This document shows, one piece after another, positions 8,200 to 16,148 of a stretch of 32,645 nt of DNA. The notes below the pieces were generated by a model. That model was not told where the DNA came from. It was given only the letters and a program-made list of their open reading frames with translations, and searched no databases. The position numbers and the translations under genes were made by a program. Position 1 is the stretch's first letter; the number at the start of each line of letters is the position of its first letter. Source of the stretch: Deltaproteobacteria bacterium (GTDB lineage Bacteria > Desulfobacterota > DSM-4660 > Desulfatiglandales > Desulfatiglandaceae); the NCBI GenBank assembly GCA_019307945.1, contig JAFDIS010000031.1:1-32645 (forward strand). Reading direction: 5' to 3'.

Positions 8200-10580
8200 T
8201 ACGTCGACTCCCTGCCCGCCGTGTTACCGCCGCTCGGGGAATCACCCCGGGACAACCGGAGCGAATCGTCGTCCTCCCTTTCGGGTCTGCAGGCCTCGTC
8301 CCGAACAGCGGGGAAAAAGAACCGGAAGGCAGTACCGCCCGATCCGCGACAATCCACCTCGCTTTCGCAATGGGTGCAATCGGCGATCCTCCCGGGACAC
8401 AGGTCCGCATCCGTGGGAATGAAACGGCACCTCTCCGATTCCATGGAGATCTCAAACCCGTAACGCTCTGCAAAGATCTTCATACGAAGAAGATCCGCCC
8501 CCCTGCCCCCGGCGTTGAAATCAAAGGGTTTCTTAGAGGAATAGGACATGGTCTCATGAGTGGGGAAAAACCCTTCGAAAATCCGCCGCCGGTTCTCTTC
8601 CGTGATCCCCACGCCGTAGTCTCTCACCTCGAACCGGGTCCCGCTTCCCCGGCCCGCCACCTCCACCTCCACGAGGCCTTCGTCCGGCGTATTCTCCACG
8701 GCGTTCCGAATAACGCCGTCCACCACCTTCTCGAGCACATCGCGGGGGAGACAAACAGGGGGAGCGTCTCCGTAGGAGGGCCGGATCTTCACCCGGCGGT
8801 GCGAGAAGGCGGGGGCCAGGACCTCGAGACGACGGCGCACGAAACCGGCCAGGTCTATCCGTTCCATGGCTCTTGGCCGCGCCAGGAAAAGCTCATCGAT
8901 CTTTTCCCTGATGCGGGCCGTAATCCCGCCTTCGCCCGTCTCTTCCGCAACCAGGGCCTCCAGTGCGTCGGCACAGCATTCCAGGAGACCGGACATCATT
9001 CGATGCGCACTGTAGCGGCGATCCCGCATGATATCTTCCGCCTGGTACTGGATCTCCAGGAGGCGATTAAGGTTCCTCTCGGCCCTCTCCACCGTGGCGA
9101 GCCACTCCTTTTCAGGGATGTCCCGGAGCCTTCGCTTCAGGATCTTGAGGGAAGAGAGCAGAACCGAGAGCGGTGTCTTGAGTTCATGGGAGAGGTGGTT
9201 GATGACCCTGTCCTTGGCCCTGTTGAGCGAGGAGACCTCCTGATACGCGCGTTTGAGCTCGTCGGCGAATCGTGCGTTTTCGATGGAGAGCGCCACGGTC
9301 CCCGACAGGGTGCTGAGCAATTCGACGTCCCACTGGTCGAAAGGCCCGTGCTTTTTGTTCATGGCGCAAAGAACCCCCACGATCCGATCCCTGCTGCGAA
9401 GCGGCACTTCCAGGATGCTCCTTGTCTGGAAGCCCACCGCCTGATCCACCAGGTTCTCGAAGTCGGCTTCCCTGGAGGTATCGTTGGAGATGAGCGGCTC
9501 ACCGGTGGCCACCACCTTGCCTGCAAGACCCCTTGAGGAGGGAAACCGCATCTCTTTGATCCTTTTCTGGGTCATGTGGTCGTCGTAAGCCGCTCCCTTG
9601 AAAAAAAACTCTCCTTTCTCTTCGTCAAGGAGAATGACGACCACGCCTTCGGCCGTCACCAGGCCTTTCACTTCGGCGCTGATATAGTCCAGGAGTTCCT
9701 CCAGGTCCGGATGGGCCGGAAGGGACGTGCTGATTCGAAGCAGCGCTTCGTTGTTTCGGGCGATCCGCTTTTCCTCGGTGATGTCGCGTAGGATCACCAG
9801 CTCCCCCCGCGCCCCTATATCGTCGCGCGAGATCAACGCGGCGCGCATGTTCACGTCCAGAACGCGCCCGTCCTTGGTAAGACGTCGCGTCTCGATCCGC
9901 CGAATGAACTTCTCCTGTTTGAGTCGCGCCAAGTCCTCGCGAAAAGCCTCTTCGAGATCAGGGGGCACATAGGGGATGCGTTTCCCCTGCAGTTCGGAAA
10001 GCTCCCACCCGAAGGTCTCGGTAAAGGCAGGGTTCAGGTAGGTCACCTTGCCTTCCTCGCTGAAGACCACCATGGGATAGGGAACAAAGTCCAAGAGGCT
10101 CCTGGCCCATCGTTCCGCTCGCCGGCTTGCCTCGTAGGCCTTCTGGTACCGCTGTTCGGATTCTTTCAAGGCCTCCTGGGCCCTGATCTTCTCCGTGACA
10201 TCACGGGCCACCCCTCGAAAGCCGACCTTGCGGCCCTTCTTGTTTCGAATGAGGCTGGCGGAAAGCTCTATCACCCGGACCTTCTTATCCTTATCCACTA
10301 TCTCCCAGAGGATATCCGAGAAGCCCTGGTGCGTGATCCAGACTTTGCTGAAGGCGTCGTAGGCCTTCCTGGCGTTGGCCCGATCCATGAACTTGCTGAA
10401 GTTCTGGTGCAGAATCTCTTCGGGCGGGTATCCAAAAACCCGACAAAAGGCCTTATTGAAATAGATAAAATTGCCGTGCATATCGGTCTCATAGACGCCG
10501 TCGTGGATGGTTTCTATGAAAGTCCGATAGCGTTCGTCGGAAAAGGATTCCTTTTCCTGTTTGCCCTTCGACTGGGCCAT
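8199..10580 (-). CDS. PAS-PAS-GAF sensor histidine kinase
   Basis: A 793-residue cytoplasmic hybrid of sensor domains and a kinase core, with no membrane segment or receiver domain. Two PAS domains cover about 14-135 and 150-275 (each ending in a RDITEE/RDVTEK-type linker), and a GAF domain about 285-435. The dimerisation helix has His465 in NHLSHELKTPLS. The ATPase domain has N-box Asn626 (IRNAVEN), G1 DYGVGI (654-659) and G2 GGRGADLL (691-698). Between G2 and the last strand lies a cysteine-rich stretch (Cys718, 728, 735, 738, 744), unusual and possibly metal-binding or redox-sensing. The PAS domains could bind a cofactor or small ligand, and GAF a further one. No response regulator is adjacent, so the partner is elsewhere. 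The start has GGGAGG about 12 bases upstream. It shares its stop with the start of the Hsp33 remnant. Confidence 0.92.
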   Translation of the reverse strand: MAQSKGKQEKESFSDERYRTFIETIHDGVYETDMHGNFIYFNKAFCRVFGYPPEEILHQNFSKFMDRANARKAYDAFSKVWITHQGFSDILWEIVDKDKKVRVIELSASLIRNKKGRKVGFRGVARDVTEKIRAQEALKESEQRYQKAYEASRRAERWARSLLDFVPYPMVVFSEEGKVTYLNPAFTETFGWELSELQGKRIPYVPPDLEEAFREDLARLKQEKFIRRIETRRLTKDGRVLDVNMRAALISRDDIGARGELVILRDITEEKRIARNNEALLRISTSLPAHPDLEELLDYISAEVKGLVTAEGVVVILLDEEKGEFFFKGAAYDDHMTQKRIKEMRFPSSRGLAGKVVATGEPLISNDTSREADFENLVDQAVGFQTRSILEVPLRSRDRIVGVLCAMNKKHGPFDQWDVELLSTLSGTVALSIENARFADELKRAYQEVSSLNRAKDRVINHLSHELKTPLSVLLSSLKILKRRLRDIPEKEWLATVERAERNLNRLLEIQYQAEDIMRDRRYSAHRMMSGLLECCADALEALVAEETGEGGITARIREKIDELFLARPRAMERIDLAGFVRRRLEVLAPAFSHRRVKIRPSYGDAPPVCLPRDVLEKVVDGVIRNAVENTPDEGLVEVEVAGRGSGTRFEVRDYGVGITEENRRRIFEGFFPTHETMSYSSKKPFDFNAGGRGADLLRMKIFAERYGFEISMESERCRFIPTDADLCPGRIADCTHCESEVDCRGSGGTAFRFFFPAVRDEACRPEREDDDSLRLSRGDSPSGGNTAGREST

Positions 10581-10756
10581 GGGGTACCACCGCCTCCCTT
10601 TTCGAGACCCGTACCGGGCGCCTTACATCTTGTAGCCACTCATGATTTCAACGGCTCCGCGGCGTTGCCCGAGCCTGCGGTAAACACGGGGATCGGTAAG
10701 CCCAGACAAAGCCTCCCCCCGCGCCGTGTACATTTTACCGCGGCCGCTGAAAAACG

Positions 10757-10972
10757 CTACAGTGCCCGCTGGATCTTGAAGGATACGCTCAAGCGGGTCC
10801 TGAAGGCAGCCACCTTTCCGTTTTCCAGTTGAAGATCGAGCTTTGTGACCTCGGCCACACGAAGATCTCGAAGCGTCTCCGAGGCCGTCTCAATGGCCGT
10901 CCTGGCAGCCTCTTCCCACGATTCGTCGCTGGTGCCCACGAGTTCGATGATCTTATAGGTACTTCCAGCCAT
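10757..10972 (-). CDS. Dodecin (flavin-binding), copy 1
   Basis: A 71-residue dodecin, a small protein that forms hollow dodecamers storing flavins or CoA. It has the family start TYKIIELVGTS, the SWEEAA segment with the flavin-stacking Trp19, and the VTKLDLQLENGKV/ FRTRLSVSFK strands. ATG 10972 has AAGGAGG about six bases upstream; an in-frame upstream ATG extends the frame but has no ribosome-binding site. A second dodecin at 19766 shares nearly the same first 30 residues but differs at the C-terminus. The gene stands alone on the minus strand, upstream of the kinase. Confidence 0.94.
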   Translation of the reverse strand: MAGSTYKIIELVGTSDESWEEAARTAIETASETLRDLRVAEVTKLDLQLENGKVAAFRTRLSVSFKIQRAL

Positions 10973-11423
10973 AATCTTCCTCCTTGGCGAAATAAGAAAA
11001 AATTCCGCTCCGTTACGGTGCGTTTGCACTTTCTGCGCGTGCAGCGCTTATCCATCTATTTATATGGAATTCGTCAATAATCGGCCATCCCAAACCCTCC
11101 CGCCCGAGCCTGGGGCCCGGACCCACCGGGGACAGGTGACGGTACCCTCTCAAAATAACACGCTCGCCCGTTTGCGGGCTCACGGCCGGCTCAATCAGCC
11201 CGGGCGTGAGAACAGGCCTTTGAAAGTTCATGGTCCGGCGGCATCTTGCCAGGCCCTTGTGGATGAAAACCTATGTTCTACCTGTTCAAACCCGAGGCCG
11301 GATCGGTGCTCCCTGTAGGCCGTCCATATGTAGGGTCTTTCCTCAATTTTCGCGGGTTCTCTCCCAGGACGCGATACCTCCGACAGGGGCTTTCTCCTGC
11401 CGGAAAAGGTCCCTCGCTTTCCG
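10973..11423. other. Intergenic region with paired hairpins
   Basis: About 450 bp between the dodecin start and the acyl-CoA synthetase remnant. Besides the weak promoter, it holds two hairpins: a small one at about 11166-11179 (GCCCG/CGGGC) and a long imperfect one at 11179-11210 (CTCACG...CGTGAG arms, loop CAATC). No coding region is recognised. Confidence 0.45.
11049..11077 (-). promoter_or_regulatory. Possible sigma70-type promoter for dodecin copy 1
   Basis: On the minus strand TTGACG (11077-11072) is followed after 17 bases by TGGATA (11054-11049), about 75 bases before the dodecin start. The -10 box is weak, so this is a tentative call. Confidence 0.35.
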
Positions 11424-11563
11424 TCAAGAACCTCCCTTCTGTTCCCTCTTTTTCCTTTCTTCTTCCCGCAGTTCCTTTCTCAACACCTTGCCGATGATGG
11501 AGGTGGGCAACGAGTGTTGATGTAATGCTTCATGATGGGCGGGCCCTTGAGGATCAATTCGCC
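11424..11563 (-). pseudogene. Acyl-CoA synthetase C-terminal remnant with internal deletion
   Basis: The first 50 bases on the minus strand encode the AMP-ligase motif GELILKGPPIMKHYIN (core motif A8 region). They then jump, out of frame at about 11511, to LPTSIIGKVLRKELREEE and a basic tail ending at TGA 11426-11424, the normal C-terminus of long-chain acyl-CoA synthetases. About 100 residues that belong between these blocks are absent, as is everything upstream. The remnant overlaps the last codons of D-Ala-D-Ala ligase in another frame, so ligase and synthetase pieces are joined without any spacer. It cannot be functional. Confidence 0.75.
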
Positions 11564-12645
11564 TTCATCTTATCCCTCTCGTGACGCTCCAGCGCCAGGC
11601 GAATTAGCCTGTGGATCAGTTCGCCGTAAGGGATTCCACTCTCCTCCCACAGCATGGGATACATGCTGATCTTCGTGAACCCGGGAATCGTGTTGATCTC
11701 ATTGACCAGGACCTCTTCCTCTGGCGTCACAAAGGCGTCCACCCGGGCCATCCCCTCGCAGCACAGGGCCTGAAATGCGCGAACGGCAAGCTTCCGGACC
11801 CTGTCGGTCAGGTGCTCGGGCAGATCCGCGGGGATCTTCAAATCGGCGCCGTCTTCATCCAGGTATTTGGCCTCATAAGAGTAAAACGTCCTCTTGGGAA
11901 CGACTTCGCCGGGCACCGAGGCGACTGGGTCCTCGTTTCCCAGCACCGAGCATTCGATCTCCCGGCCCCGCACGAGGCTTTCCACCACCACCTTGTGATC
12001 GTATCGAAACGCCTCGGCCAGGGCCCGGGGATAGTCATCCGGGCCTTCCACCCGGCTGATACCTATTGAGGAGCCGTAGTTTGCCGGCTTGACGAAAAAG
12101 GGGCACCCCAGTTGCCTTGAAACACCAGCGAAATCCGGCATCTCGTCCCTTTCCCAGTGCAGCACCAAGAAGGAGGCGGTGGGGATGCCCGCATCCCGCA
12201 GGAGCCGTTTCATCACGTCTTTGTCCATACCCACGGCAGAACCCAAAACCCCCGCTCCCACGAAGGGAAGCCCGGTAAGTCTCAGCAGACCCTGGACCGT
12301 TCCGTCTTCCCCGAAAGGGCCGTGTAAAACCGGAAAAATCACGTCCAGGTCCGCGACGGCCTCAGATCCCCTTACCCGGACCAGCGCTCCCGACTTGCCC
12401 CCGGGCACCACCGCCAGGGCCTCGCCTGACTCTGCCAGCCGTATGCGCCCCGGGTCGTCCTCGTGGAGTAGGAAGGCCTCGGGAGGATAGAGGTGCCACT
12501 CGCCCGACTTGTGGATACCGATCACCACGGGTTCGTATTTTCGGCGATCCATCGCAGCAAGAACGTTCCTGGCCGACTGTAAGGAAACCTCGTGCTCACC
12601 GGACCTTCCTCCGCACAAGACGCCCACTCGTATCCTTTCCATCAT
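11554..12645 (-). CDS. ddl: D-alanine--D-alanine ligase
   Basis: A 363-residue ATP-grasp enzyme that joins two D-alanines for peptidoglycan. It shows GGRSGEHEVSLQSA (residues 12-25), the HGPFGEDGTVQG block, VKPANYGSSIGIS in the ATP-binding domain and NEINTIPGFTKISMYP with the magnesium-binding Asn/Glu. Length and motifs are those of the larger Ddl type. The ATG at 12645 (or 12642) has AAAGGAA upstream; the longer open frame to 12780 lacks a ribosome-binding site and homology. The last few residues may derive from the junction with the acyl-CoA synthetase remnant, because the stop lies inside that gene's GELIL motif. All catalytic motifs precede that point, so function is likely kept. Confidence 0.93.
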   Translation of the reverse strand: MMERIRVGVLCGGRSGEHEVSLQSARNVLAAMDRRKYEPVVIGIHKSGEWHLYPPEAFLLHEDDPGRIRLAESGEALAVVPGGKSGALVRVRGSEAVADLDVIFPVLHGPFGEDGTVQGLLRLTGLPFVGAGVLGSAVGMDKDVMKRLLRDAGIPTASFLVLHWERDEMPDFAGVSRQLGCPFFVKPANYGSSIGISRVEGPDDYPRALAEAFRYDHKVVVESLVRGREIECSVLGNEDPVASVPGEVVPKRTFYSYEAKYLDEDGADLKIPADLPEHLTDRVRKLAVRAFQALCCEGMARVDAFVTPEEEVLVNEINTIPGFTKISMYPMLWEESGIPYGELIHRLIRLALERHERDKMKAN

Positions 12646-12787
12646 TAAACGTTCCTTTTTCTTCGCATGGTCTTGAAGCTTCACGGACAAACCGGGGGCA
12701 CCACCCGGGGATTGGACCCCATTGCCTGGGTAGGGACAACACCTGACCCCGTGCTGCATCCCGCCCGTAATCGCATTCATACACGAG

Positions 12788-13441
12788 TCAAGCTCCCCCC
12801 CTTTTTGCGGGCCGGGTAAACGGATTGGTACTCATCTCCGCCGCCACCGTGGATTTGGGCTCGGGCCCGTAGTCATGGCCGGGCCAGACCACCGTATCTC
12901 CCGGCAGAGTATAAATTTTCTCTCGAATGGAGCGCAGGAGCACTTCCAGGGAACCTCCCCGGAGATCAGTCCGGCCCACCGCTGATACGAACAGGGTGTC
13001 CCCCGTGAAGAGGTGCCCGGGGGCATATATGCAGATACTGCCCGGGGTGTGACCCGGGGTATGGAGAACCGTCAACTCCGTCTCTCCCACCCTGATGCGA
13101 TCCCCGTCTTTCAGGAGAACATGGGGCGGGGGCGAGCCCTTCCCTCCCATGACCCTGGACAAGACCCGGTTCAGCCTCCCCTTGAGACGCGGGGCGTCCT
13201 TTTCATGGATGAAGAGTCTTGCGTGCGTGGCCTCCAGTACGGCCGCGTTTCCCGCCGTGTGGTCTGAATGCCCGTGAGTGTTGATCACATGCGTGGGCCG
13301 AAACCCCCTCCTGCTCGTCTCGGCCAGGATGCGTTTCGTATCAAATGCCGGATCGATCAATGCGCAGGTACCGGTGGCCTCGTCTCCCACCATGTAACAG
13401 AATATGGCCATCCTGTTGAGCCGGATCTGACGAATCTCCAA
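12788..13441 (-). CDS. Metallo-beta-lactamase fold hydrolase, glyoxalase II-like
   Basis: A 217-residue MBL-fold enzyme of the hydroxyacylglutathione-hydrolase-like type. The metal ligands are complete: THGHSDH (His56, His58, Asp60, His61), His131 in HTPGHTPG, Asp148 in FTGDTLF and His189 in PGHD. The substrate is probably a small thioester. It lacks the C-terminal glyoxalase II substrate domain, as is common for bacterial short forms. Its stop is about 140 bp before ddl, and the nitroreductase lies 15 bp upstream, so the nitroreductase and this gene may be one transcript. Confidence 0.92.
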   Translation of the reverse strand: MEIRQIRLNRMAIFCYMVGDEATGTCALIDPAFDTKRILAETSRRGFRPTHVINTHGHSDHTAGNAAVLEATHARLFIHEKDAPRLKGRLNRVLSRVMGGKGSPPPHVLLKDGDRIRVGETELTVLHTPGHTPGSICIYAPGHLFTGDTLFVSAVGRTDLRGGSLEVLLRSIREKIYTLPGDTVVWPGHDYGPEPKSTVAAEMSTNPFTRPAKRGGA

Positions 13442-13456
13442 GGTCTCCCCTCTGAT

Positions 13457-14023
13457 TCACGCGCCGATCTCTACGATTTGCGCCGGTTTTCTCCGGGGGG
13501 GACGGGGAATCTTCTTAGGATACCCCAGGGCCAAAGGCGCTACGATCTGGAAATCGTCCTCCATGCCCAATTCGCCCCGCAGTTCGGGATCCTTGAGATT
13601 GGCACCCAGCCCCACCCAGCAGGTCCCAAGGCCCCTGGCCGCCGCCCCCATCATGAAATAGCATGCCGCCAGAGTACAGTCAGCGATGTTCGTGGCCACC
13701 TCCCTGGATCCGCCCACGATGACCACGCAAGGCGCGCTGTAAAACACGTTGAAGGATGGATTTTCGAGGGTGCCTCTGTATCTGGCCATCCCGGAATCAG
13801 GGTTTCTCTCAAGGTGATCGAGGATGTTCCGCTTGCTTTCATCGGAAAGCCGATCGATCCAATCCCGGCCTCGAACCACCACGAAGCGCCAAGGCTGGCC
13901 GTTCCCGGAACTGGGCGCCAGGCACGCCTCTTCGATTAGTTCATGGATCGTTTCCAGGGGGACCGGCCGGTCATGAAAGTCCCGGATCGAACGTCTGCGC
14001 ATGATCAGATCTGTGAATTCCAC
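13457..14023 (-). CDS. Nitroreductase family protein
   Basis: A 188-residue FMN-dependent nitroreductase-fold protein. The N-terminus has MRRRSIRDFHDRPVP and the FMN-contact APSSGNGQPWRFVVV; the C-terminal half has the ACYFMMGAAARGLGTCWVG helix and PLALGYPKK. It would use NAD(P)H to reduce nitro-aromatics, quinones or enones. The GTG at 14023 is preferred: GAGGAGG sits nine bases upstream, and residues further upstream in the open frame show no family similarity. It is transcribed towards the MBL hydrolase and diverges from the leucine dehydrogenase gene. Confidence 0.88.
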   Translation of the reverse strand: MEFTDLIMRRRSIRDFHDRPVPLETIHELIEEACLAPSSGNGQPWRFVVVRGRDWIDRLSDESKRNILDHLERNPDSGMARYRGTLENPSFNVFYSAPCVVIVGGSREVATNIADCTLAACYFMMGAAARGLGTCWVGLGANLKDPELRGELGMEDDFQIVAPLALGYPKKIPRPPRRKPAQIVEIGA

Positions 14024-14155
14024 GCCTGAAAACCTCCTCGGGACGATTCTCCGGATCGCTTCGGCCCTGGGGCCCGCGGTACGGCAAGCACTTTTGTTCC
14101 GCTTGAAATAGCACACTACGATCTGCCTGTAAACAGATCGGGCCCGAGGCCATTA

Positions 14156-14185
14156 TTGACACCACCGGTGCTTTCTTCCTATACT
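14156..14185 (+). promoter_or_regulatory. Sigma70-type promoter for amino-acid dehydrogenase operon
   Basis: TTGACA (14156-14161), 18-base spacer, TATACT (14180-14185). This is a near-consensus match about 90 bases before the ATG at 14274. An 11-base G tract (14238-14248) lies between promoter and ribosome-binding site. Confidence 0.65.
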
Positions 14186-14273
14186 TCTGCAAGCCAAAAT
14201 CGGATCCTGGAAATTCCCCGGTGATTCAGCAGAGCCCGGGGGGGGGGGAACCGGAAACACGGAAAGGAAACTC

Positions 14274-15344
14274 ATGGACGAACTGATCAAAGCGTGGGAC
14301 GGCGAATGCGTCATCGTGAGTCACGACCGGCCGTCAGGGGCATGGATCTTCATCGCCATCCACTCCACGAAGCTCGGGCCCGCCATCGGCGGCACCCGCA
14401 TGAAGCATTACTCGGAACTGAAAGACGCCCTTGAGGATGCCCAGCGACTCGCGGCGGGCATGACCTACAAATGGGCCGCAGCGGGGCTGCGGGGAGGCGG
14501 CGGCAAGGCGGTCATCGCCCTCGACCATCCTCTGGATCAACAGGAAAGGGCCTCCTTGCTCAGGCGGTACGGCACCCTGGTCCGGAAACACCGCGGTCTT
14601 TTCCTGACGGGTCCCGATCTGGGCACCTCCTCGGAAGACATGGACATCATTGCACAGGAAGCCCCATCTCTGGTCTTCGGCCGGACGCTGGAAGCAGGGG
14701 GAGGGGGCAACCCGGCCCCGTTCACGGCCCGCGGAATCTTCACGGCCCTCGAAACAACGGCCCAACGCCTCTTCGGAAAGGGCGGGCTCTCCGGCAAGAA
14801 AATCCTCGTCCAGGGCGCCGGCAGCGTTGGCAGGGAACTGATTCACCTCCTTCAAGGATGCGGGTGCGAAGTGCTCTTCAGCGACATCGAGGAAGAAACG
14901 GTGCGCCTTCACCGCAACGAAAAGGGACTGTCCTTCGTACCGCCGGAGGCGGTCTATGAGACGGCCTGCGACATCTTCGCCCCGTGTGCGGTGGGTGGAG
15001 TCCTGAACGAAGAGTCGATCCCCAGGCTTAGGTGCCGGGCCGTTGTGGGAGGAGCCAACAACCAGCTTGCAGCACCTGAAGACGCCCGGAGACTCCAGGA
15101 TCGGGGCGTGCTGTACGCCCCGGATTTCGTGGCCAACAGCGGGGGCGCCATCGCCCTGATAGGTATAGAGACCAGGGGGTGGTCCCGTGAGGAGGCCATG
15201 AGACGAGTCGTAAAAGCCGTCAGGGACAACCTGGAGGCGATCTACCGGACCGCCGACCATGAAGGAATCAGTACGGACGAGGCGGCCCGCAGGCTGGCCC
15301 AGCGGCGTATTGACGAGGGCGCCCCGGAGAACGAAGATTCGTGA
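14274..15344 (+). CDS. Leucine/phenylalanine/valine dehydrogenase-like protein
   Basis: A 356-residue Glu/Leu/Phe/Val dehydrogenase that would convert a branched or aromatic amino acid to its 2-oxo acid with NAD+. It shows GGTRMKHY (39-46), TYK (Lys66), the catalytic GGGGKAVI (Lys78) and Asp115 in GPDLGTS. The Rossmann motif is GAGSVG (181-186), followed by the C-terminal VGGANNQLA and FVANSGGAI. Length matches leucine dehydrogenase. AAAGGAAA precedes the start. Two small genes follow, with spacing and overlap that suggest one operon. Confidence 0.9.
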   Translation: MDELIKAWDGECVIVSHDRPSGAWIFIAIHSTKLGPAIGGTRMKHYSELKDALEDAQRLAAGMTYKWAAAGLRGGGGKAVIALDHPLDQQERASLLRRYGTLVRKHRGLFLTGPDLGTSSEDMDIIAQEAPSLVFGRTLEAGGGGNPAPFTARGIFTALETTAQRLFGKGGLSGKKILVQGAGSVGRELIHLLQGCGCEVLFSDIEEETVRLHRNEKGLSFVPPEAVYETACDIFAPCAVGGVLNEESIPRLRCRAVVGGANNQLAAPEDARRLQDRGVLYAPDFVANSGGAIALIGIETRGWSREEAMRRVVKAVRDNLEAIYRTADHEGISTDEAARRLAQRRIDEGAPENEDS

Positions 15345-15386
15345 CAGGTAAGGGCGTTCTTGCGCCGTAATCGGAGAACACGCGCA

Positions 15387-15785
15387 ATGGGATCGGGGAT
15401 TATTCCTGAAAAATGGAAGAAGCTGGAGATCCAGGCCTATCAAAGGCCCAAGGACGTCCGCAGCCTCCTCGAGACGCATGTGCCGTTTTCGGGTTCCCCC
15501 CGCAGGCATCCGGTCGACCCTGAACGGGTGGTCCTGGTCACGGATCCCTTCAGCACCGCCACCTTTTATTACGAGTTCCAGGCCCGACATGTGGACTATG
15601 TGGAGGAGCTGCCCAGTTTGGTCACTCTAGAAGGGAAAACAGTGTCCATGGCCCGGCTCTGGGTGAAGAAGGGCAGTCTGGCCCTGCGCTCCACACCCTT
15701 CGTGGTGGAGGACACGAGTCCTGCCGGTGGAGATGTCGCCGGCGAGGAATCATCAAGGGATCAAGAGGAGGAAAATACGCCGTGA
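15387..15785 (+). CDS. Small conserved hypothetical protein
   Basis: A 132-residue protein with no signal peptide or membrane segment. It has a compact conserved-looking core (IQAYQRPKDV, VPFSGSPRRHP, TATFYYEFQA, YVEELPSL, LRSTPFVVEDT) and an acidic, probably disordered tail from about residue 110. I have seen similar proteins in Desulfobacterota, and my memory is that some are labelled inorganic pyrophosphatase, but I cannot find the canonical acidic signature of soluble pyrophosphatases here, so I do not use that name. The ATG at 15387 has CGGAG upstream; an earlier in-frame TTG is less likely. Its stop overlaps the next start (GTGA). Confidence 0.7.
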   Translation: MGSGIIPEKWKKLEIQAYQRPKDVRSLLETHVPFSGSPRRHPVDPERVVLVTDPFSTATFYYEFQARHVDYVEELPSLVTLEGKTVSMARLWVKKGSLALRSTPFVVEDTSPAGGDVAGEESSRDQEEENTP

Positions 15786-16141
15786 GGTGCGAAAGATGCG
15801 GAGAGGAGATCGCCTCCGGGGAGGAACGAGAACACCTGGGCAGAATGCTGTGCGAGGACTGCTACATGGATGTATTGTCCCCGGCGCGGACCTGTGATCC
15901 ATGGGCGGTACACAGTGCCAAGAGCCTGTCGCGGGAGAGGGGCGGAGACCTCGAAGTGAACGAGATCCAGGCCGAAATACTCCGCATTCTGCGGGAGCGC
16001 GGCCCCGTTGAACCCGCTCTCCTGCTGGAAAAGCTCCGTATCAAGCCCCCGGACCTGGAAAGGGAGATCGCCGCCCTCAGGCACATGGAAAAAGTGCGGG
16101 GGGAACTGCGGGAGGGCAAGAGATACCTGCGCCTGTGGTAA
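15782..16141 (+). CDS. Small protein with four-cysteine zinc site and winged-helix-like C-terminus
   Basis: A 119-residue protein starting at a GTG that overlaps the previous stop by four bases, so translation is probably coupled. The N-terminus has RCERCGEE and MLCEDCYMD, two CxxC knuckles (Cys3, Cys6, Cys24, Cys27) suited to one zinc. Residues from about 60 to 119 look like a winged-helix DNA-binding fold: an EIQAEILRILRERG helix, then LLLEKLRIKPPDLEREIAALR as the helix-turn-helix, then a wing with KRYLRLW at the end. It may be a small DNA-binding or regulatory protein. The function of this pair of small genes behind a leucine-dehydrogenase gene is unknown. Confidence 0.75.
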   Translation: MRCERCGEEIASGEEREHLGRMLCEDCYMDVLSPARTCDPWAVHSAKSLSRERGGDLEVNEIQAEILRILRERGPVEPALLLEKLRIKPPDLEREIAALRHMEKVRGELREGKRYLRLW

Positions 16142-16148
16142 CCCCTTT

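Noticed and set aside
12646-12780. N-terminal extension of D-Ala-D-Ala ligase to 12780
   Set aside because: The added residues have no homology to ligases and no ribosome-binding site, whereas 12645 has one.
14334-15590. Long open frame (about 418 codons) on the minus strand opposite the leucine-dehydrogenase gene
   Set aside because: Its translation lacks any family motif and it is the antisense shadow of a clear gene with high-GC third positions.
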